64,000 nt of DNA, taken from assembly GCF_000400935.1 (NCBI RefSeq), contig NC_021280.1:186001-250000 (forward strand), written 5' to 3'. Of the stretch, positions 32,183 to 42,275 are shown piece by piece. Both the position numbers and the translations under genes were made by a program. This DNA is from Spiroplasma chrysopicola DF-1. GTDB taxonomy: Bacteria > Bacillota_I > Bacilli_A > Mycoplasmatales > Mycoplasmataceae. Below the pieces are notes generated by a model that saw only the letters and a list, made by a program, of their open reading frames with translations, did no database searches and was not told the origin of the DNA. The number at the start of each line of letters is the position of its first letter. Position 1 is the stretch's first letter.

Positions 32183-32207
32183 GCCTATCATTGATACACT
32201 GATAGGC
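32183..32207 (+). promoter_or_regulatory. Leader hairpin upstream of rpsJ
   Basis: GCCTATCA (32183-32190) is the exact complement of TGATAGGC (32200-32207) around a nine-base loop, in the leader of the S10 operon. There is no T run after it, so it is not a terminator. S10 leaders in some bacteria bind L4 for feedback control; whether this one does is unknown. Confidence 0.4.
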
Positions 32208-32255
32208 GTTGTCAATGTTTACGCAAAAAAACCAAATAAATTAGGAGGGAAAATT

Positions 32256-32564
32256 ATGGCTCAAACTAAAATGCGCATTAAATTGAAAGGTTATGACCAC
32301 CGTGTTGTTGACCAATCAATTCAAAAAATTATTGAAGCTGCGAAAGCCGCTGGAGTTGAAGTAAAAGGACCAATTCCTTTACCAACTGATCGTGAAATTA
32401 TTACTATTTTACGTGCGACTCACAAATATAAAGATTCACGCGAACAATTTGAAAAGAGAACACATAAAAGAATAATTGATATTATCAATCCAGATGGACC
32501 AAAAGTAATTGATACTTTAAAAAGGGTCCAACTACCAAGCAGTGTTGAAATTGAAATGAAATAG
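32256..32564 (+). CDS. rpsJ: 30S ribosomal protein S10
   Basis: 102 residues, exactly family length. [20 protein letters not shown] and the central [20 protein letters not shown] loop are diagnostic. An upstream in-frame start at 32154 would add 34 unrelated residues and lies on the transcription start; ATG 32256 has AGGAGGG 6 bases before it. First gene of the S10-spc-alpha cluster. S10 also acts with NusB in antitermination in bacteria that have it. Confidence 0.98.
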   Translation: MAQTKMRIKLKGYDHRVVDQSIQKIIEAAKAAGVEVKGPIPLPTDREIITILRATHKYKDSREQFEKRTHKRIIDIINPDGPKVIDTLKRVQLPSSVEIEMK

Positions 32565-32629
32565 ATAAATATTCGGACACGAATATTTCCAACAAAATGT
32601 ACATGACGTATTTTCAGGGAGGATAAAAA

Positions 32630-33382
32630 ATGAAAGGAATCTTAGGACGTAAAATTGGTATGACACAAGTTTTCACAACTGAAGGAAAACTAATACCAGT
32701 TACAGTAGTTGAAGTGCAACCAAACAGTGTTTTACAAGTTTTAACAACAGAAAAACATGGTTATGAAGCATTACAACTAGCTGTTGAAGATAAAAAAGTT
32801 AACTTGGTTTCAAAACCAGACCAAGGACAGTTTAAAAAAGCAAACACAACACCTAAGCGCTTCGTAAAAGAAATCAGAGATATGACTGGATATAAAATCG
32901 GTGATACTATTAAAGCTGATATCTTTACCGCTGGGGAATTCGTTGATGTAACAGGAACTTCAAAAGGAAAAGGATTTGCCGGGTCAATTAAACGCCATAA
33001 TTATTCACGTGGACCAATGGGTCATGGATCAGGATACCACCGTGGAGTTGGATCAATGGGTCCAATTGCCCCAAACCGAATCTTTAAATCAAAAAAAATG
33101 CCTGGGCATATGGGAGCTGAAAAAGTAACAATTCAAAATTTAGAAATTATTGCAATTGATACAGCAAAAAATGCCATTTTAGTGAAAGGATCAATTCCTG
33201 GACCAAAAAAACAATTAGTAGTTGTGAAAGAAAGTATTAAAGGATTAGTACCAAGTCAACCAACAACTTTAATTGAAAGAACACCAATTAAAAATGACAC
33301 AAAAGAGGTTTTAGTAAAAGAAGAAGTGGTAACACCAGTTGAAACACCAGCTACTCCTGAAGTAGCAGTTGTGGCTGAGTAA
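32630..33382 (+). CDS. rplC: 50S ribosomal protein L3, C-terminally extended
   Basis: 250 residues against ~210 in most bacteria. The core [20 protein letters not shown] through the [19 protein letters not shown] loop (the finger that reaches the peptidyl transferase centre) is complete, ending near [11 protein letters not shown]. After about residue 205 a ~45-residue tail follows, rich in Val, Thr, Glu and Pro ([17 protein letters not shown]). Such tails are also seen on S5 and L29 in this cluster. Ribosome site AGGGAGG. Confidence 0.97.
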   Translation: MKGILGRKIGMTQVFTTEGKLIPVTVVEVQPNSVLQVLTTEKHGYEALQLAVEDKKVNLVSKPDQGQFKKANTTPKRFVKEIRDMTGYKIGDTIKADIFTAGEFVDVTGTSKGKGFAGSIKRHNYSRGPMGHGSGYHRGVGSMGPIAPNRIFKSKKMPGHMGAEKVTIQNLEIIAIDTAKNAILVKGSIPGPKKQLVVVKESIKGLVPSQPTTLIERTPIKNDTKEVLVKEEVVTPVETPATPEVAVVAE

Positions 33383-33403
33383 TGTGTGGAAGGAATAGAA
33401 CAG

Positions 33404-34030
33404 ATGAAACAACAAGTATTTGATGCTAAGGGAATTAGCGTAAAAGAAATCGTTTTAAACGATACAATTTGAGCAATTGAACCACATAAACAAGCAATGT
33501 TTGATGCAGTTATTGCTCAGCAATCATCAATGCGTCAAGGAACACACAAAACTAAAACAAGAACTGAAGTGTCAGGTGGAGGAAGAAAACCTTGACGACA
33601 AAAAGGGACAGGACGTGCCCGTCAAGGATCAATTCGTGCTCCACAATGAAAAGGTGGGGGAATTGTCTTTGGACCAACACCCGAAAAAAATTATTTAAAA
33701 CATGTTAACAAAAAAGTAAGAAAATTAGCACTGAAATCAGCTTTAAGTTTAAAAGCACAAAGCAAAGATTTAGTGGTAATTGATCAATTCGGGATTGAAA
33801 CACCATCAACAAAGAGCATGGTTGAAGTCCTAAATAACTTAAAAGTAAATAATGAAAAAGTGTTAATCGTGACAACTGATGGCGATGAAGTAAACGTTAA
33901 GTCATCACGTAACATTCAAAAAGTAAATATAATTAGTTCAAGTGGAATTAATATTTATGATTTATTAAATGCAAATAAATTACTTGTAACAGAAGCAGCT
34001 ATAAAAGCAATTGAGGAGGTGTTGGCATAA
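33404..34030 (+). CDS. rplD: 50S ribosomal protein L4
   Basis: 208 residues. The globular part includes the conserved [17 protein letters not shown] loop that lines the exit tunnel, followed by [12 protein letters not shown]. Three TGA codons read as Trp in these conserved positions (TIW, KPW, PQW) are firm evidence for code 4. Start ATG 33404 follows a GGAAGGAA-like site. The stop overlaps the L23 start in TAATG. Confidence 0.97.
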
Positions 34031-34317
34031 TGCATATTACAAATGTGATTAAAAAACCAATTTTATCAGAAAAAACATACCGTAATATGGCAAGTGGTGT
34101 TTACACTTTTGAAGTAGCAATTACTGCGAACAAAGTGCAAATCAAAAAAGCCTTTGAAACAATTTTTGAAGTAAAAGTTGCGAAAGTAAATATTATCAAC
34201 TATGACCCAAAAGAAAAGAAAATGGGAAAATTTGTTGGAGAAACAAAATATACAAAAAGAGCAATTATCACTTTAAAACCAGGAGAACAATTAGATTTAT
34301 TAGGAGAAAATAAATAA
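34030..34317 (+). CDS. rplW: 50S ribosomal protein L23
   Basis: 95 residues, normal. The start [20 protein letters not shown] and the [20 protein letters not shown] segment match L23, which sits at the tunnel exit where trigger factor and SRP dock. It starts on the last base of the L4 stop, so it is coupled to rplD. Confidence 0.97.
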   Translation: MHITNVIKKPILSEKTYRNMASGVYTFEVAITANKVQIKKAFETIFEVKVAKVNIINYDPKEKKMGKFVGETKYTKRAIITLKPGEQLDLLGENK

Positions 34318-34374
34318 TTCCAGGACACAACTATCTGGGACTGTTTATTGGCTTATTAGGGAGGATAAATAACA

Positions 34375-35211
34375 ATGCCAATTAAGAGTTTTAAGCCAGT
34401 AACTGCGAGTCGTCGTAATATGACAACAATGGACTACTCAGTTTTAACAACTGATCGTCCCGAAAAATCATTAACAGAAACTCGTAAAAAACATGCTGGA
34501 CGTAATAACCAAGGGGTTATTACGACAAGACATAAAGGTGGAGGCCATAAAGTTAAATATCGTATTGTTGACTTTAAACGAAATAAAGACAACATTGTTG
34601 GTAAAATTGCCACAATTGAATATGACCCAAACCGTAACGCCTTTATTTGTTTAGTAAATTATATTGATGGAGAAAAAAGATATATTTTAGCTCCAAAAGG
34701 GATCAAAGTTGGAATGGAAGTTATCAGTGGTGAAAAAGCTGATATTAAAGTTGGAAACAACATGAAATTAATGAATATTCCTGAAGGAACAATGATTCAT
34801 AACTTAGAATTACGCCCTGGGAAGGGTGGACAGTTAGCTCGTTCAGCTGGTTCATCAGTCCAATTATTAGGAAAAGATGACGATGGTAAATATGTTACTG
34901 TTCGTTTAACATCAGGAGAGGTACGTAAAGTCTTAGCAGAATGTCGTGCCACAATTGGTGAAGTCGGAAATGAAGACTATGCCTTAATTAATTGAGGTAA
35001 AGCCGGAAGAAACCGTTGACGAGGAATTCGTCCAACTGTTCGTGGGTCAGTAATGAACCCAATTGATCACCCCCATGGTGGTGGAGAAGGAAAAGCTCCA
35101 ATTGGACGAAAAGCACCAATGACACCATGAGGCAAAAAAGCATTAGGAGTAAAAACTCGTAATAAGAAAAAAGCTTCAACTAAATTAATTGTTAGAAGAC
35201 GTCCTAAATAA
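34375..35211 (+). CDS. rplB: 50S ribosomal protein L2
   Basis: 278 residues, standard. [20 protein letters not shown], then [41 protein letters not shown] and the highly conserved [21 protein letters not shown] near the peptidyl transferase centre. TGA encodes Trp in LINWGKAGRNRW and in TPWGKKALG. Ribosome site GGGAGGAT. A 94-base gap to rpsS carries only a good AGGAGGT site and no hairpin that I trust. Confidence 0.98.
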
Positions 35212-35305
35212 TTGTTATGTTAGGAACGCTCTCTATTGTTAAATTATTAGCACAGAAGCGGTTCAATATAAGATAAGGTTATTTAGAAAGTAGGAGGTAG
35301 AAGCA

Positions 35306-35581
35306 ATGTCAAGAAGTCTTAAAAAAGGACCATTTGCTGATCAACACTTAATTAAAAAAGTTGAAGACTTAAATAAAGCAAATAAAAAAGAAGTAATAAA
35401 AACTTGATCAAGAAGAAGTACAATTTTCCCAGATTTTATAGGTCATACCTTTGCGGTGCATAATGGAAAAGAACATATTCCCGTTTATGTTACAGAAGAT
35501 ATGGTTGGACATAAATTAGGAGAATTTTCTCCAACACGTAAATTCGGTGGTCATGGTGACGACAAGAAAAAGAAAAAATAA
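35306..35581 (+). CDS. rpsS: 30S ribosomal protein S19
   Basis: 91 residues. [43 protein letters not shown] and [19 protein letters not shown] are textbook S19. The Trp of KTWSRRS is TGA. S19 binds the 16S head with S13. Good AGGAGGT ribosome site; too short to be seen as a long frame because of the TGA. Confidence 0.97.
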
Positions 35582-35604
35582 GGAAGAAAGCGAGAAAAGA
35601 GTAA

Positions 35605-35943
35605 ATGGAAGTAAAAGCACATTTAAGAAGTATTAGAATTTCTCCTCGTAAAGTCAGATTGGTTACCGATTTAATCCGAAATAAAAAAGTGGGAGAAGCA
35701 ATAGTTATCTTGAACAATATCAACAAAAAATCATCATTACCAGTTCAAAAATTGGTAAAATCAGCTGTTGCAAATGCAGTTAATAATAACGGTTTAGACG
35801 CTGATAAATTATTTATTAAAGAAATCTTCGTTAACGAAGGACCAACATTAAAAAGATTCCGTCCACGAGCACACGGAAGAGCATACGAAATTTTAAAACG
35901 GACAAGTCACGTGGCAATTACGGTCAGTGATGGGCAGAAATAA
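35605..35943 (+). CDS. rplV: 50S ribosomal protein L22
   Basis: 112 residues. [20 protein letters not shown], then [19 protein letters not shown] and the tunnel hairpin [24 protein letters not shown] are diagnostic. L22 lines the exit tunnel at the constriction. No unusual extension, unlike L29 in the same operon. It follows S19 by 23 bases. Confidence 0.98.
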   Translation: MEVKAHLRSIRISPRKVRLVTDLIRNKKVGEAIVILNNINKKSSLPVQKLVKSAVANAVNNNGLDADKLFIKEIFVNEGPTLKRFRPRAHGRAYEILKRTSHVAITVSDGQK

Positions 35944-35961
35944 GAAAAGGAGATAACAAGA

Positions 35962-36720
35962 ATGGGACATAAAGTAAGTCCAACTGGTTTAAGAGTTGGA
36001 GTCATTAAAAATTGAGATTCAAGATGATATTCAGAAGACATGTATGTTAAATGAGTCCATGATGATATTAATATTCGTAAAGCTTTAATTAAGGTATTAG
36101 GTGATGCTGTTTCAACAATTGAAATAGAGAAAACTAAAAGTACTATTGTTATCTTTATTAGAACTGCTCGTGTTGGGGTTGTTTTAGGACAAGAAGGGAA
36201 AAATATCCCAGAGTTAATTAAGTTAGTTCGTAAAACAATCAAAGACCGTAAAATTGAAGTCAAAATTAATGTTGTTGAAGTTAAAAACCCTGATTTAGAT
36301 GCACAATTAGTAGCAAATACAATTGCTTCACAAATTGTTAACCGGGCATCTTTTAGAACAGTACAAAAAATTGCGATTAAAAAAGCTTTAAAAGCTGGAG
36401 CAAAAGGAATTAAAACTTCAGTTTCAGGACGTTTAGGGGGAGTTGATATGGCCCGCCGTGAAGGTTATATTGAAGGAACAGTACCATTAGCAACATTACG
36501 TAGTGATATTGATTATGGTTTCGCTGAAGCGTTAACAACTTATGGTCAAATCGGAGTTAAAGTTTGAATCTGTAAAGGGGAAATTTTAGGAAAAGACCTA
36601 GTATCATTAAGTACTAGTGATGAAAAATCAAAATTTGATAAACCAAGATTTGATAAACCAAGATTTGAACGCCGTGAATCAAATTACCGTCCAAATAATA
36701 ATTCTAAGGAGGCGAAATAA
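35962..36720 (+). CDS. rpsC: 30S ribosomal protein S3
   Basis: 252 residues. [20 protein letters not shown], the KH domain with [14 protein letters not shown], and the C-terminal [19 protein letters not shown] with [18 protein letters not shown] are conserved; five TGA codons encode Trp. The C-terminal tail has a perfect 15-bp tandem repeat (36634-36648 and 36649-36663) giving [11 protein letters not shown]. Ribosome site AAGGAGA. The last codons contain the AAGGAGG that serves rplP, whose start is two bases past the stop. Confidence 0.97.
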
Positions 36721-36722
36721 AA

Positions 36723-37136
36723 ATGTTATTACCAAAAAGAACTAAATACCGTCGCCCTCATCGAATTAGTTATGAAGGAAAAGCCAAAGGAAATACAACA
36801 GTTGACTTTGGAGAATATGGCCTACAATCACTTGATGGAGCTTGAATTACAAACCGTCAAATTGAAGCAGCTCGTATTGCAATGACACGTTATATGAAAC
36901 GTTGAGGAAAAGTTTGAATTAGAATTTTTCCCCACATGGCAAAGACTAAAAAACCATTAGAAGTACGGATGGGATCAGGAAAAGGGGCCCCAGAAGATTG
37001 AGTAGCAGTAGTTAAAACCGGAACAATTATGTTTGAAGTAGCAGGTGTTTCGGAAGAAATTGCTCGTGAAGCTTTACGTTTGGCAATGCATAAGTTACCA
37101 GTGAGATGTAAAATTGTTAAAAAAGGAGAAGAATAA
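36723..37136 (+). CDS. rplP: 50S ribosomal protein L16
   Basis: 137 residues, standard. [20 protein letters not shown], then [34 protein letters not shown] and [15 protein letters not shown]; four TGA codons are Trp at family-conserved positions. L16 organises the A-site side of the central protuberance. The ribosome site is in the end of rpsC and the next gene starts two bases after the stop. Confidence 0.97.
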
Positions 37137-37138
37137 TT

Positions 37139-38062
37139 ATGATTAGTGATTTAAACAAAAAATCTGTTGAAGAGTTAAAAAAACTTGAAGAAGAATCAAG
37201 AGCAGAATTATTTGCGTTAAAATTCCAATCAGCGATGGGAAACCTAGAAAAACCTGATCGAATTAGCAAATTAAAAAAACAAATTGCTCGTATTCTAACT
37301 ATTCTATCTGCTCGCCGAATTGCTGGAGAAAATACCACAATTAACGTTAAAATTGATCTAAATGAAACTTATGCCAAAATTGAAAAAGAATCACAACAAT
37401 TTGCCAAAGAACGTAAAGCCAAAATTGAAAAAATGATGGCTGAACAAAGTGACGAAGGAACTGGTGATCTTGATTTAATGAATTTATCATTAGATGACGC
37501 AATGGGAGATTTAACAATACCAAGCGAAGATACAACAGTTTCATCAGCACCAGCGATGGAAAAAACACCAAAGGTGGCAGTTAAACCAGCACCAAAAGCG
37601 GCGCTTGCAAAAGCAGCACCAAAAAAGGATGTTAAACCAGCACCAGTTGCGAAAAAACCAGCAAAGGTTGAAAAACCAGTAGCTGCTAAACCAGCAGTGG
37701 AAAAAACACCAAAGGCAGAAACTAAACCAGTTGCAAAAACAACATCAAAAACAGCTGAAATTAAACCAGCAGCTTTAAAAGCAAAAACAGCACCAGCACC
37801 AAAGGCAGCAAAAGTAGCTGCGCCAGCGCAACCTAATGCAAAAGAAAAATTATCAGAATTAAAAAATTCATTAGGATCAAAAACGGCGGTAGGACGTGGA
37901 ACTGGCGTTAAAATTGATTTAAAAACAAAAGATAAAGATCCAAATGCAGAAATGTATACATATGGAACAAATTGACAAGAAAACCGCGATAAAATCATCG
38001 CTGCAACAACAAAAAAACCAACAACCGACAAAAACAAAGATAAGAAAGGGACAGACAAATAA
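37139..38062 (+). CDS. rpmC: 50S ribosomal protein L29 with giant C-terminal extension
   Basis: 307 residues where L29 normally has ~65. Residues 1-65 are recognisable L29: two antiparallel helices with [18 protein letters not shown] and [18 protein letters not shown] charged helical part follows (~66-105), then an acidic patch ([16 protein letters not shown]), then ~140-230 of Lys/Ala/Pro-rich low complexity with repeats such as [15 protein letters not shown] and APAPKAAK. The end (~237-307) is more ordered: [20 protein letters not shown] and [19 protein letters not shown], with one TGA Trp. L29 lies by the tunnel exit, so the tail may reach a membrane or a partner; that is inference. The stop overlaps rpsQ (TAATG), which argues that the long form is the real gene. 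Confidence 0.95.
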
Positions 38063-38319
38063 TGGAAAGAAATAATCGTAAAGTTTTATATGGACGTGTT
38101 GTATCTGACAAAAGTGATAAAACAATTGCTGTCTTAGTTGAAACCTACAAAAATCACCCCCTATATGGAAAACGTGTTAAATATTCAAAAAAATATTTAG
38201 CCCATGATGAACAAAACCAAGCTCACATTGGAGACAAAGTAAGTATTATGGAAACTCGCCCATTATCAAAAATTAAACGCTTCCGTTTAGTTGAAGTTAT
38301 TGAAAAAGCAATTGGCTAA
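38062..38319 (+). CDS. rpsQ: 30S ribosomal protein S17
   Basis: 85 residues. [40 protein letters not shown] and [23 protein letters not shown] are diagnostic. Starts on the last base of the L29 stop, so it is translationally coupled to the long L29. Confidence 0.97.
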   Translation: MERNNRKVLYGRVVSDKSDKTIAVLVETYKNHPLYGKRVKYSKKYLAHDEQNQAHIGDKVSIMETRPLSKIKRFRLVEVIEKAIG

Positions 38320-38339
38320 GCAAAGCGAGGAATTAGAAA

Positions 38340-38708
38340 ATGATTCAACAAGAGTCGCGCTTAAGAGTTGCGGATAATACAGGGGCAAAAGAAGTTTTAG
38401 TAATTAAAAACTTAGGTGGTTCATGACGTAAGTTTACGAATATTGGGGATATTGTAGTATGTACTATTAAAAAAGCTGTACCTGGCGGAATGGTTAAAAA
38501 AGGACAAGTTGTTAAAGCGGTTATTGTGCGAACAAAACGTGGATTGAAAAGAGATGATGGAACTCAAATTCAATTCTCAGAAAATGCAGTTGTAATTATT
38601 AAAGAAGATAAATCACCACGAGGAACACGGATCTTCGGACCAATCGCAAGGGAAGTTAAAGAAGCTGGATTTGTAAAAATCGCTTCATTAGCCCCAGAAG
38701 TATTATAG
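38340..38708 (+). CDS. rplN: 50S ribosomal protein L14
   Basis: 122 residues, exactly the usual length. [43 protein letters not shown] and [18 protein letters not shown] match L14, which contacts 16S rRNA at a subunit bridge. One TGA Trp in GGSWRKF. GCGAGGAA provides a ribosome site after rpsQ. Confidence 0.98.
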
Positions 38709-38718
38709 GAGGCTAAGC

Positions 38719-39039
38719 ATGAATAAATTTAAATTTAAAAAAGGTGACTTAGTTAAAGTTATAAGCGGAAAACATAAAGGTGTTGAAGGCCCAATTATGA
38801 AAGTTTTACGTGAAAAAAATCGTGTGATTATCGAAGGAATTACAAATACAAAGCATGTTAAACCATCACAAGACAATACTGAAGGAGGAATTCAACAAGT
38901 TCCAGCATCAGTTCATATTTCAAATGTTGCATTAATCGACCCAAAAAATAAAAAAGAAATAACAAAAATTGGTTATCAAGTTAATGACAATGGTAAAAAA
39001 ATCCGTGTTGCTCGTAAATCGAAAGCGCACTTAGCTTAA
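38719..39039 (+). CDS. rplX: 50S ribosomal protein L24
   Basis: 106 residues. The KOW motif KKGDLVKVISGKHKGVEGPI is near the N-terminus, followed by NRVIIEGITNTKHVKPSQ and EGGIQQVPASVHISNVALID. L24 is an early assembly protein near the tunnel exit. Ribosome site AGGAGGC overlaps the rplN stop region. Confidence 0.98.
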   Translation: MNKFKFKKGDLVKVISGKHKGVEGPIMKVLREKNRVIIEGITNTKHVKPSQDNTEGGIQQVPASVHISNVALIDPKNKKEITKIGYQVNDNGKKIRVARKSKAHLA

Positions 39040-39058
39040 TAAAGGAGAATAATTAGAG

Positions 39059-39598
39059 ATGATTCGTTTAGAAGAAAAATACAAAAAAACAATTGCCAAA
39101 GAATTATTCAAAGAGCAAGGATATAGTTCAGTAATGGAAGTACCAGTTGTTAAAAAAATTGTTGTTAATATGGGAGCAGGGGATGCAACAAGCAACACAA
39201 AAGTAATCGAAGATATTACAAATGAATTAGGATTAATTACTGGCCAAAAAGCCTTAATTACGAAAGCAAAAAAATCAATCGCATCATTTAAACTACGTGA
39301 AGGAATGCCAATTGGGGCCAAAGTAACTTTGCGTGGTAAAAAAATGTATGAATTTTTAGATAAATTAATTAATATTGCTTTACCACGAGTAAGAGACTTC
39401 CGTGGGGTTAGTTCATCAGGATATGATGGACGAGGAAATTACACATTAGGAATTAAAGAACAAATTATTTTCCCAGAAATTGATTATGATAAAGTAAAAA
39501 GAGTTCGTGGGATGGATATTACAATTGTTACAAATGCCAAAAACAATCAAGATGCACACGCATTATTAGTAAAAATGGGAATGCCATTTAAAAAATAG
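39059..39598 (+). CDS. rplE: 50S ribosomal protein L5
   Basis: 179 residues, standard. [57 protein letters not shown] and [20 protein letters not shown] are conserved. L5 binds 5S rRNA in the central protuberance. AAAGGAG site precedes the start. Confidence 0.98.
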   Translation: MIRLEEKYKKTIAKELFKEQGYSSVMEVPVVKKIVVNMGAGDATSNTKVIEDITNELGLITGQKALITKAKKSIASFKLREGMPIGAKVTLRGKKMYEFLDKLINIALPRVRDFRGVSSSGYDGRGNYTLGIKEQIIFPEIDYDKVKRVRGMDITIVTNAKNNQDAHALLVKMGMPFKK

Positions 39599-39610
39599 GG
39601 GGATCGAGAC

Positions 39611-39796
39611 ATGGCGAAAAAATCATTAAAAGTTAAACAACAACGTCATCCAAAATTTAAAACACGTGGATATACTCGTTGTGGACAATGTGGTCGACCA
39701 CATGCCGTTTTACGTAAATATAACTTATGCCGTATTTGCTTTAGAAATTTAGCATACAAAGGCCAAATTCCTGGGGTAAAGAAAGCTTCATGGTAG
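39611..39796 (+). CDS. rpsN: 30S ribosomal protein S14, zinc type
   Basis: 61 residues, the short zinc-binding form (type Z). The four Cys are in [20 protein letters not shown] (residues ~24-43), followed by [19 protein letters not shown]14 lies in the 30S head. It starts 12 bases after rplE. No non-zinc second copy is seen in the window. Confidence 0.98.
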   Translation: MAKKSLKVKQQRHPKFKTRGYTRCGQCGRPHAVLRKYNLCRICFRNLAYKGQIPGVKKASW

Positions 39797-39814
39797 AAAG
39801 AGAGACTGAAAATT

Positions 39815-40204
39815 ATGATGATTGATACTATCGCAGATATGTTAACTAGAATTAGAAATGCAAACCAAAGATTACACAAAAGTGTATCAATGCCTTCAAG
39901 TAAAATGAAAGTAAGAATTGCCGAAATTTTAAAAGAAGAAGGATACATTGAAGATTTCAAAGTTGAAGGGGATGCTAAAAAAGAGTTAACATTATCGCTA
40001 AAATATAAAGGTAAAACAAAAGTTATTTCAGGATTAAAAAGAATTTCAAAACCAGGTTTAAGAGTTTACGTACCCGTTGAAAATGTCCCTCATGTTTTAA
40101 ATGGATTAGGAATTGCAATTATATCTACAAGTAAAGGAATTATGACAGACAAAGCAGCGAAAAAAGCTCACTTAGGTGGCGAAGTAATTGCTTATGTGTG
40201 ATAG
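39815..40204 (+). CDS. rpsH: 30S ribosomal protein S8
   Basis: 129 residues. [20 protein letters not shown], then [21 protein letters not shown] and [31 protein letters not shown]. The last codon is TGA (Trp) followed by TAG; Trp at the very end is usual in mollicute and other S8 proteins, so the stop is TAG at 40202. S8 also binds spc mRNA in E. coli; no such site can be judged here. Two ATGs in a row at 39815 and 39818 are possible starts. Confidence 0.97.
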
Positions 40205-40225
40205 AAAGATACAGGATTAGAGAAA

Positions 40226-40765
40226 ATGTCACGTATTGGTAATCGCGAATTAAAAATTCCAGCAGGAGTAGAAGTAACAATTCAAAATAATAGTGTGATT
40301 GTAAAAGGATCAAAAGGGCAATTAGAACAAACAATTCCAAGTGTAATTAAAGTTGAAAACACTGATGGTGTGATCACAACAAAAAGAAGTAATGAAATTA
40401 AACATACTAAACAACTACATGGAACAATTAACTCATTAATTCAAGGAATGCTTGAAGGAGTAAGTAAAGGGTTCAAAAAAGAATTAGAAATTAATGGGGT
40501 TGGATATAAAGCAGCCTTACAAGGGAATAAAATTACCCTAAACTTAGGATATTCACATCCAATTGAATATAACATTCCGCAAGGAATTACTGTTACAATC
40601 CCAAAACCAACGCAAATTGTGGTGGAAGGAATTTCAAAACAATTAGTCGGAGAAGTTGCTGCAAACATCAGAAGTTATCGTAAACCAGAACCTTACAAAG
40701 GGAAAGGGATTAAATATAAAAATGAATACATTATTCGTAAAGAAGGAAAATCAGCTGGTAAATAA
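40226..40765 (+). CDS. rplF: 50S ribosomal protein L6
   Basis: 179 residues. [53 protein letters not shown] and the C-terminal [28 protein letters not shown] are conserved. L6 lies at the base of the L7/L12 stalk. The ribosome site before ATG 40226 (AGGATTAGAGAAA) is weaker than its neighbours. Confidence 0.98.
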   Translation: MSRIGNRELKIPAGVEVTIQNNSVIVKGSKGQLEQTIPSVIKVENTDGVITTKRSNEIKHTKQLHGTINSLIQGMLEGVSKGFKKELEINGVGYKAALQGNKITLNLGYSHPIEYNIPQGITVTIPKPTQIVVEGISKQLVGEVAANIRSYRKPEPYKGKGIKYKNEYIIRKEGKSAGK

Positions 40766-40786
40766 CAGCAAAGGAGTAGAAGAAAA

Positions 40787-41140
40787 ATGACAAATTCACG
40801 TAGTAAAAATCGTAAAAGAAGACATTTCCGTGTTAGAGCAAAAATTAGCGGCACAACCTCTATTCCACGTTTGAATGTATTCAAATCAAATGGACATTTT
40901 TATGCCCAATTAATTGATGATGTTAAGCAAACAACTATTGTGTCAGCCTCAACTTTAAAAATGGCTGATTTAAAATCAACAAGCAATATTGCGGCGGCCG
41001 AAAAAGTTGGGCAAGAAATTGCCAAACAAGCGATCGCTAAAAAAATCACAACCGTTGTATTTGACCGTGGAGGGTATTTATACCATGGAAAAGTAAAAGC
41101 ATTTGCTGAAGCTGCTCGTCAAGCAGGACTGAAGTTTTAA
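40787..41140 (+). CDS. rplR: 50S ribosomal protein L18
   Basis: 117 residues. [40 protein letters not shown], and [27 protein letters not shown] are diagnostic. L18 binds 5S rRNA with L5. AAGGAG site before ATG. Confidence 0.98.
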   Translation: MTNSRSKNRKRRHFRVRAKISGTTSIPRLNVFKSNGHFYAQLIDDVKQTTIVSASTLKMADLKSTSNIAAAEKVGQEIAKQAIAKKITTVVFDRGGYLYHGKVKAFAEAARQAGLKF

Positions 41141-41157
41141 GAAGGAGAGTTAAGATA

Positions 41158-41820
41158 ATGGCAGAAAAAAAAGAAAATGTTGTAGAACAAACAACACCAG
41201 TTGAAAATTCACCAGTTAAAGCAGAAGGTAATAGTGTTGGAACAAGAGAAAACAAAAGCGGACAAACAGGATTTACTCCTCGTCGCGACAGTAATCAACG
41301 TTGAGATAAAAACAATGACCGTCGTCGTAACAATTTAGAAGAAAATCCGTTTGAAGAAAAAGTTGTTACAATTAATCGTGTTACAAAAGTTACAAAAGGG
41401 GGGCGTCACTTCCGTTTCGCTGCTGTTGTTGTAATTGGTGATAAAAAAGGCCGTGTTGGCTTTGGAACAGGAAAAGCAAATGAAGTTCCTGACGCGATTA
41501 AAAAAGCAATTAAAGAAGCAAAAAAACAACTTGTTCGTGTCCCAATTGTTGGAACAACAGTTCCTCATGAAGTAATTGGCCACTTTGGTTCATCAAAAGT
41601 TTTAATTAAACCAGCCAAAAAAGGGACTGGAGTTATTGCTGGAGGACCAGCACGAGCAATTATTGAATTAGCAGGATTAGCAGATGTTTATACAAAATCA
41701 CTAGGATCAAATACACCAATTAATATGATTAGAGCAACGCTTGAAGGATTAAGAGAACTACGTACAATTGACCAAATTAGTAAATTACGTAATAAAACCC
41801 CTGAAGAATTAAAAGGATAA
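41158..41820 (+). CDS. rpsE: 30S ribosomal protein S5, N-terminally extended
   Basis: 220 residues, about 55 more than E. coli S5. The first ~60 are low-complexity and charged ([18 protein letters not shown], then [18 protein letters not shown]), with the conserved S5 core from [38 protein letters not shown] and GKGTG-like [20 protein letters not shown] onward. The core alone is full length, so the N-terminus is an added tail. AAGGAGAG ribosome site; the extension begins with ATG 41158, and a shorter start would lack a ribosome site. Confidence 0.96.
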
Positions 41821-41835
41821 GAAGAGGAATTGATC

Positions 41836-42273
41836 ATGAAATTAAATGAATTACAATATACAGAAGGTTCACGTCATAGCAAAAAACGCTTAGGGCGTGG
41901 AACTGGATCAGGAATCGGAAAAACTTCAGGAAAAGGGAATAAAGGACAAAATGCTCGTAGTGGGGGAGGAGTTCGTCCTGGCTTTGAAGGAGGACAAACA
42001 CCAATCTTCCGTCGTTTACCTAAAGTAGGGTTTACAAGCTTAAATAAAAAAGATTATACAATTCTAAACTTAGATGATTTAGAAAAAATTAGTTTAACTG
42101 ATGTAAATCACAAAACTTTAGTTGAAAAAAAAGTAATTAAAAATGAAAAAGCATTAATTAAAATCTTAGGTAATGGTAAAATTACTAAGACAGTTAATGT
42201 AAAAGTTAACAAAATTTCAGTTAGTGCTAAAGATGCAATCGAAAAAGCTGGCGGGAAAGTTGAGGTAGTATAG
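41836..42273 (+). CDS. rplO: 50S ribosomal protein L15
   Basis: 145 residues from ATG 41836; AGAGGA lies 8 bases before, whereas a TTG at 41830 is in the same frame and unlikely. [43 protein letters not shown] and [20 protein letters not shown] are diagnostic. It directly follows rpsE; rpmD (L30), which usually lies between them, is absent, as in other mollicutes. Confidence 0.97.
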   Translation: MKLNELQYTEGSRHSKKRLGRGTGSGIGKTSGKGNKGQNARSGGGVRPGFEGGQTPIFRRLPKVGFTSLNKKDYTILNLDDLEKISLTDVNHKTLVEKKVIKNEKALIKILGNGKITKTVNVKVNKISVSAKDAIEKAGGKVEVV

Positions 42274-42275
42274 TT

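Noticed and set aside
32154-32255. Upstream start extending S10 by 34 residues
   Set aside because: The added residues match no S10, the region is the promoter and leader hairpin, and ATG 32256 has a strong ribosome site.
37369-38058. A 229-codon open frame on the - strand opposite the L29 tail
   Set aside because: It is a shadow of the Lys/Ala/Pro-rich coding bias on the + strand; it has no ribosome site, and the + strand gene is certain.
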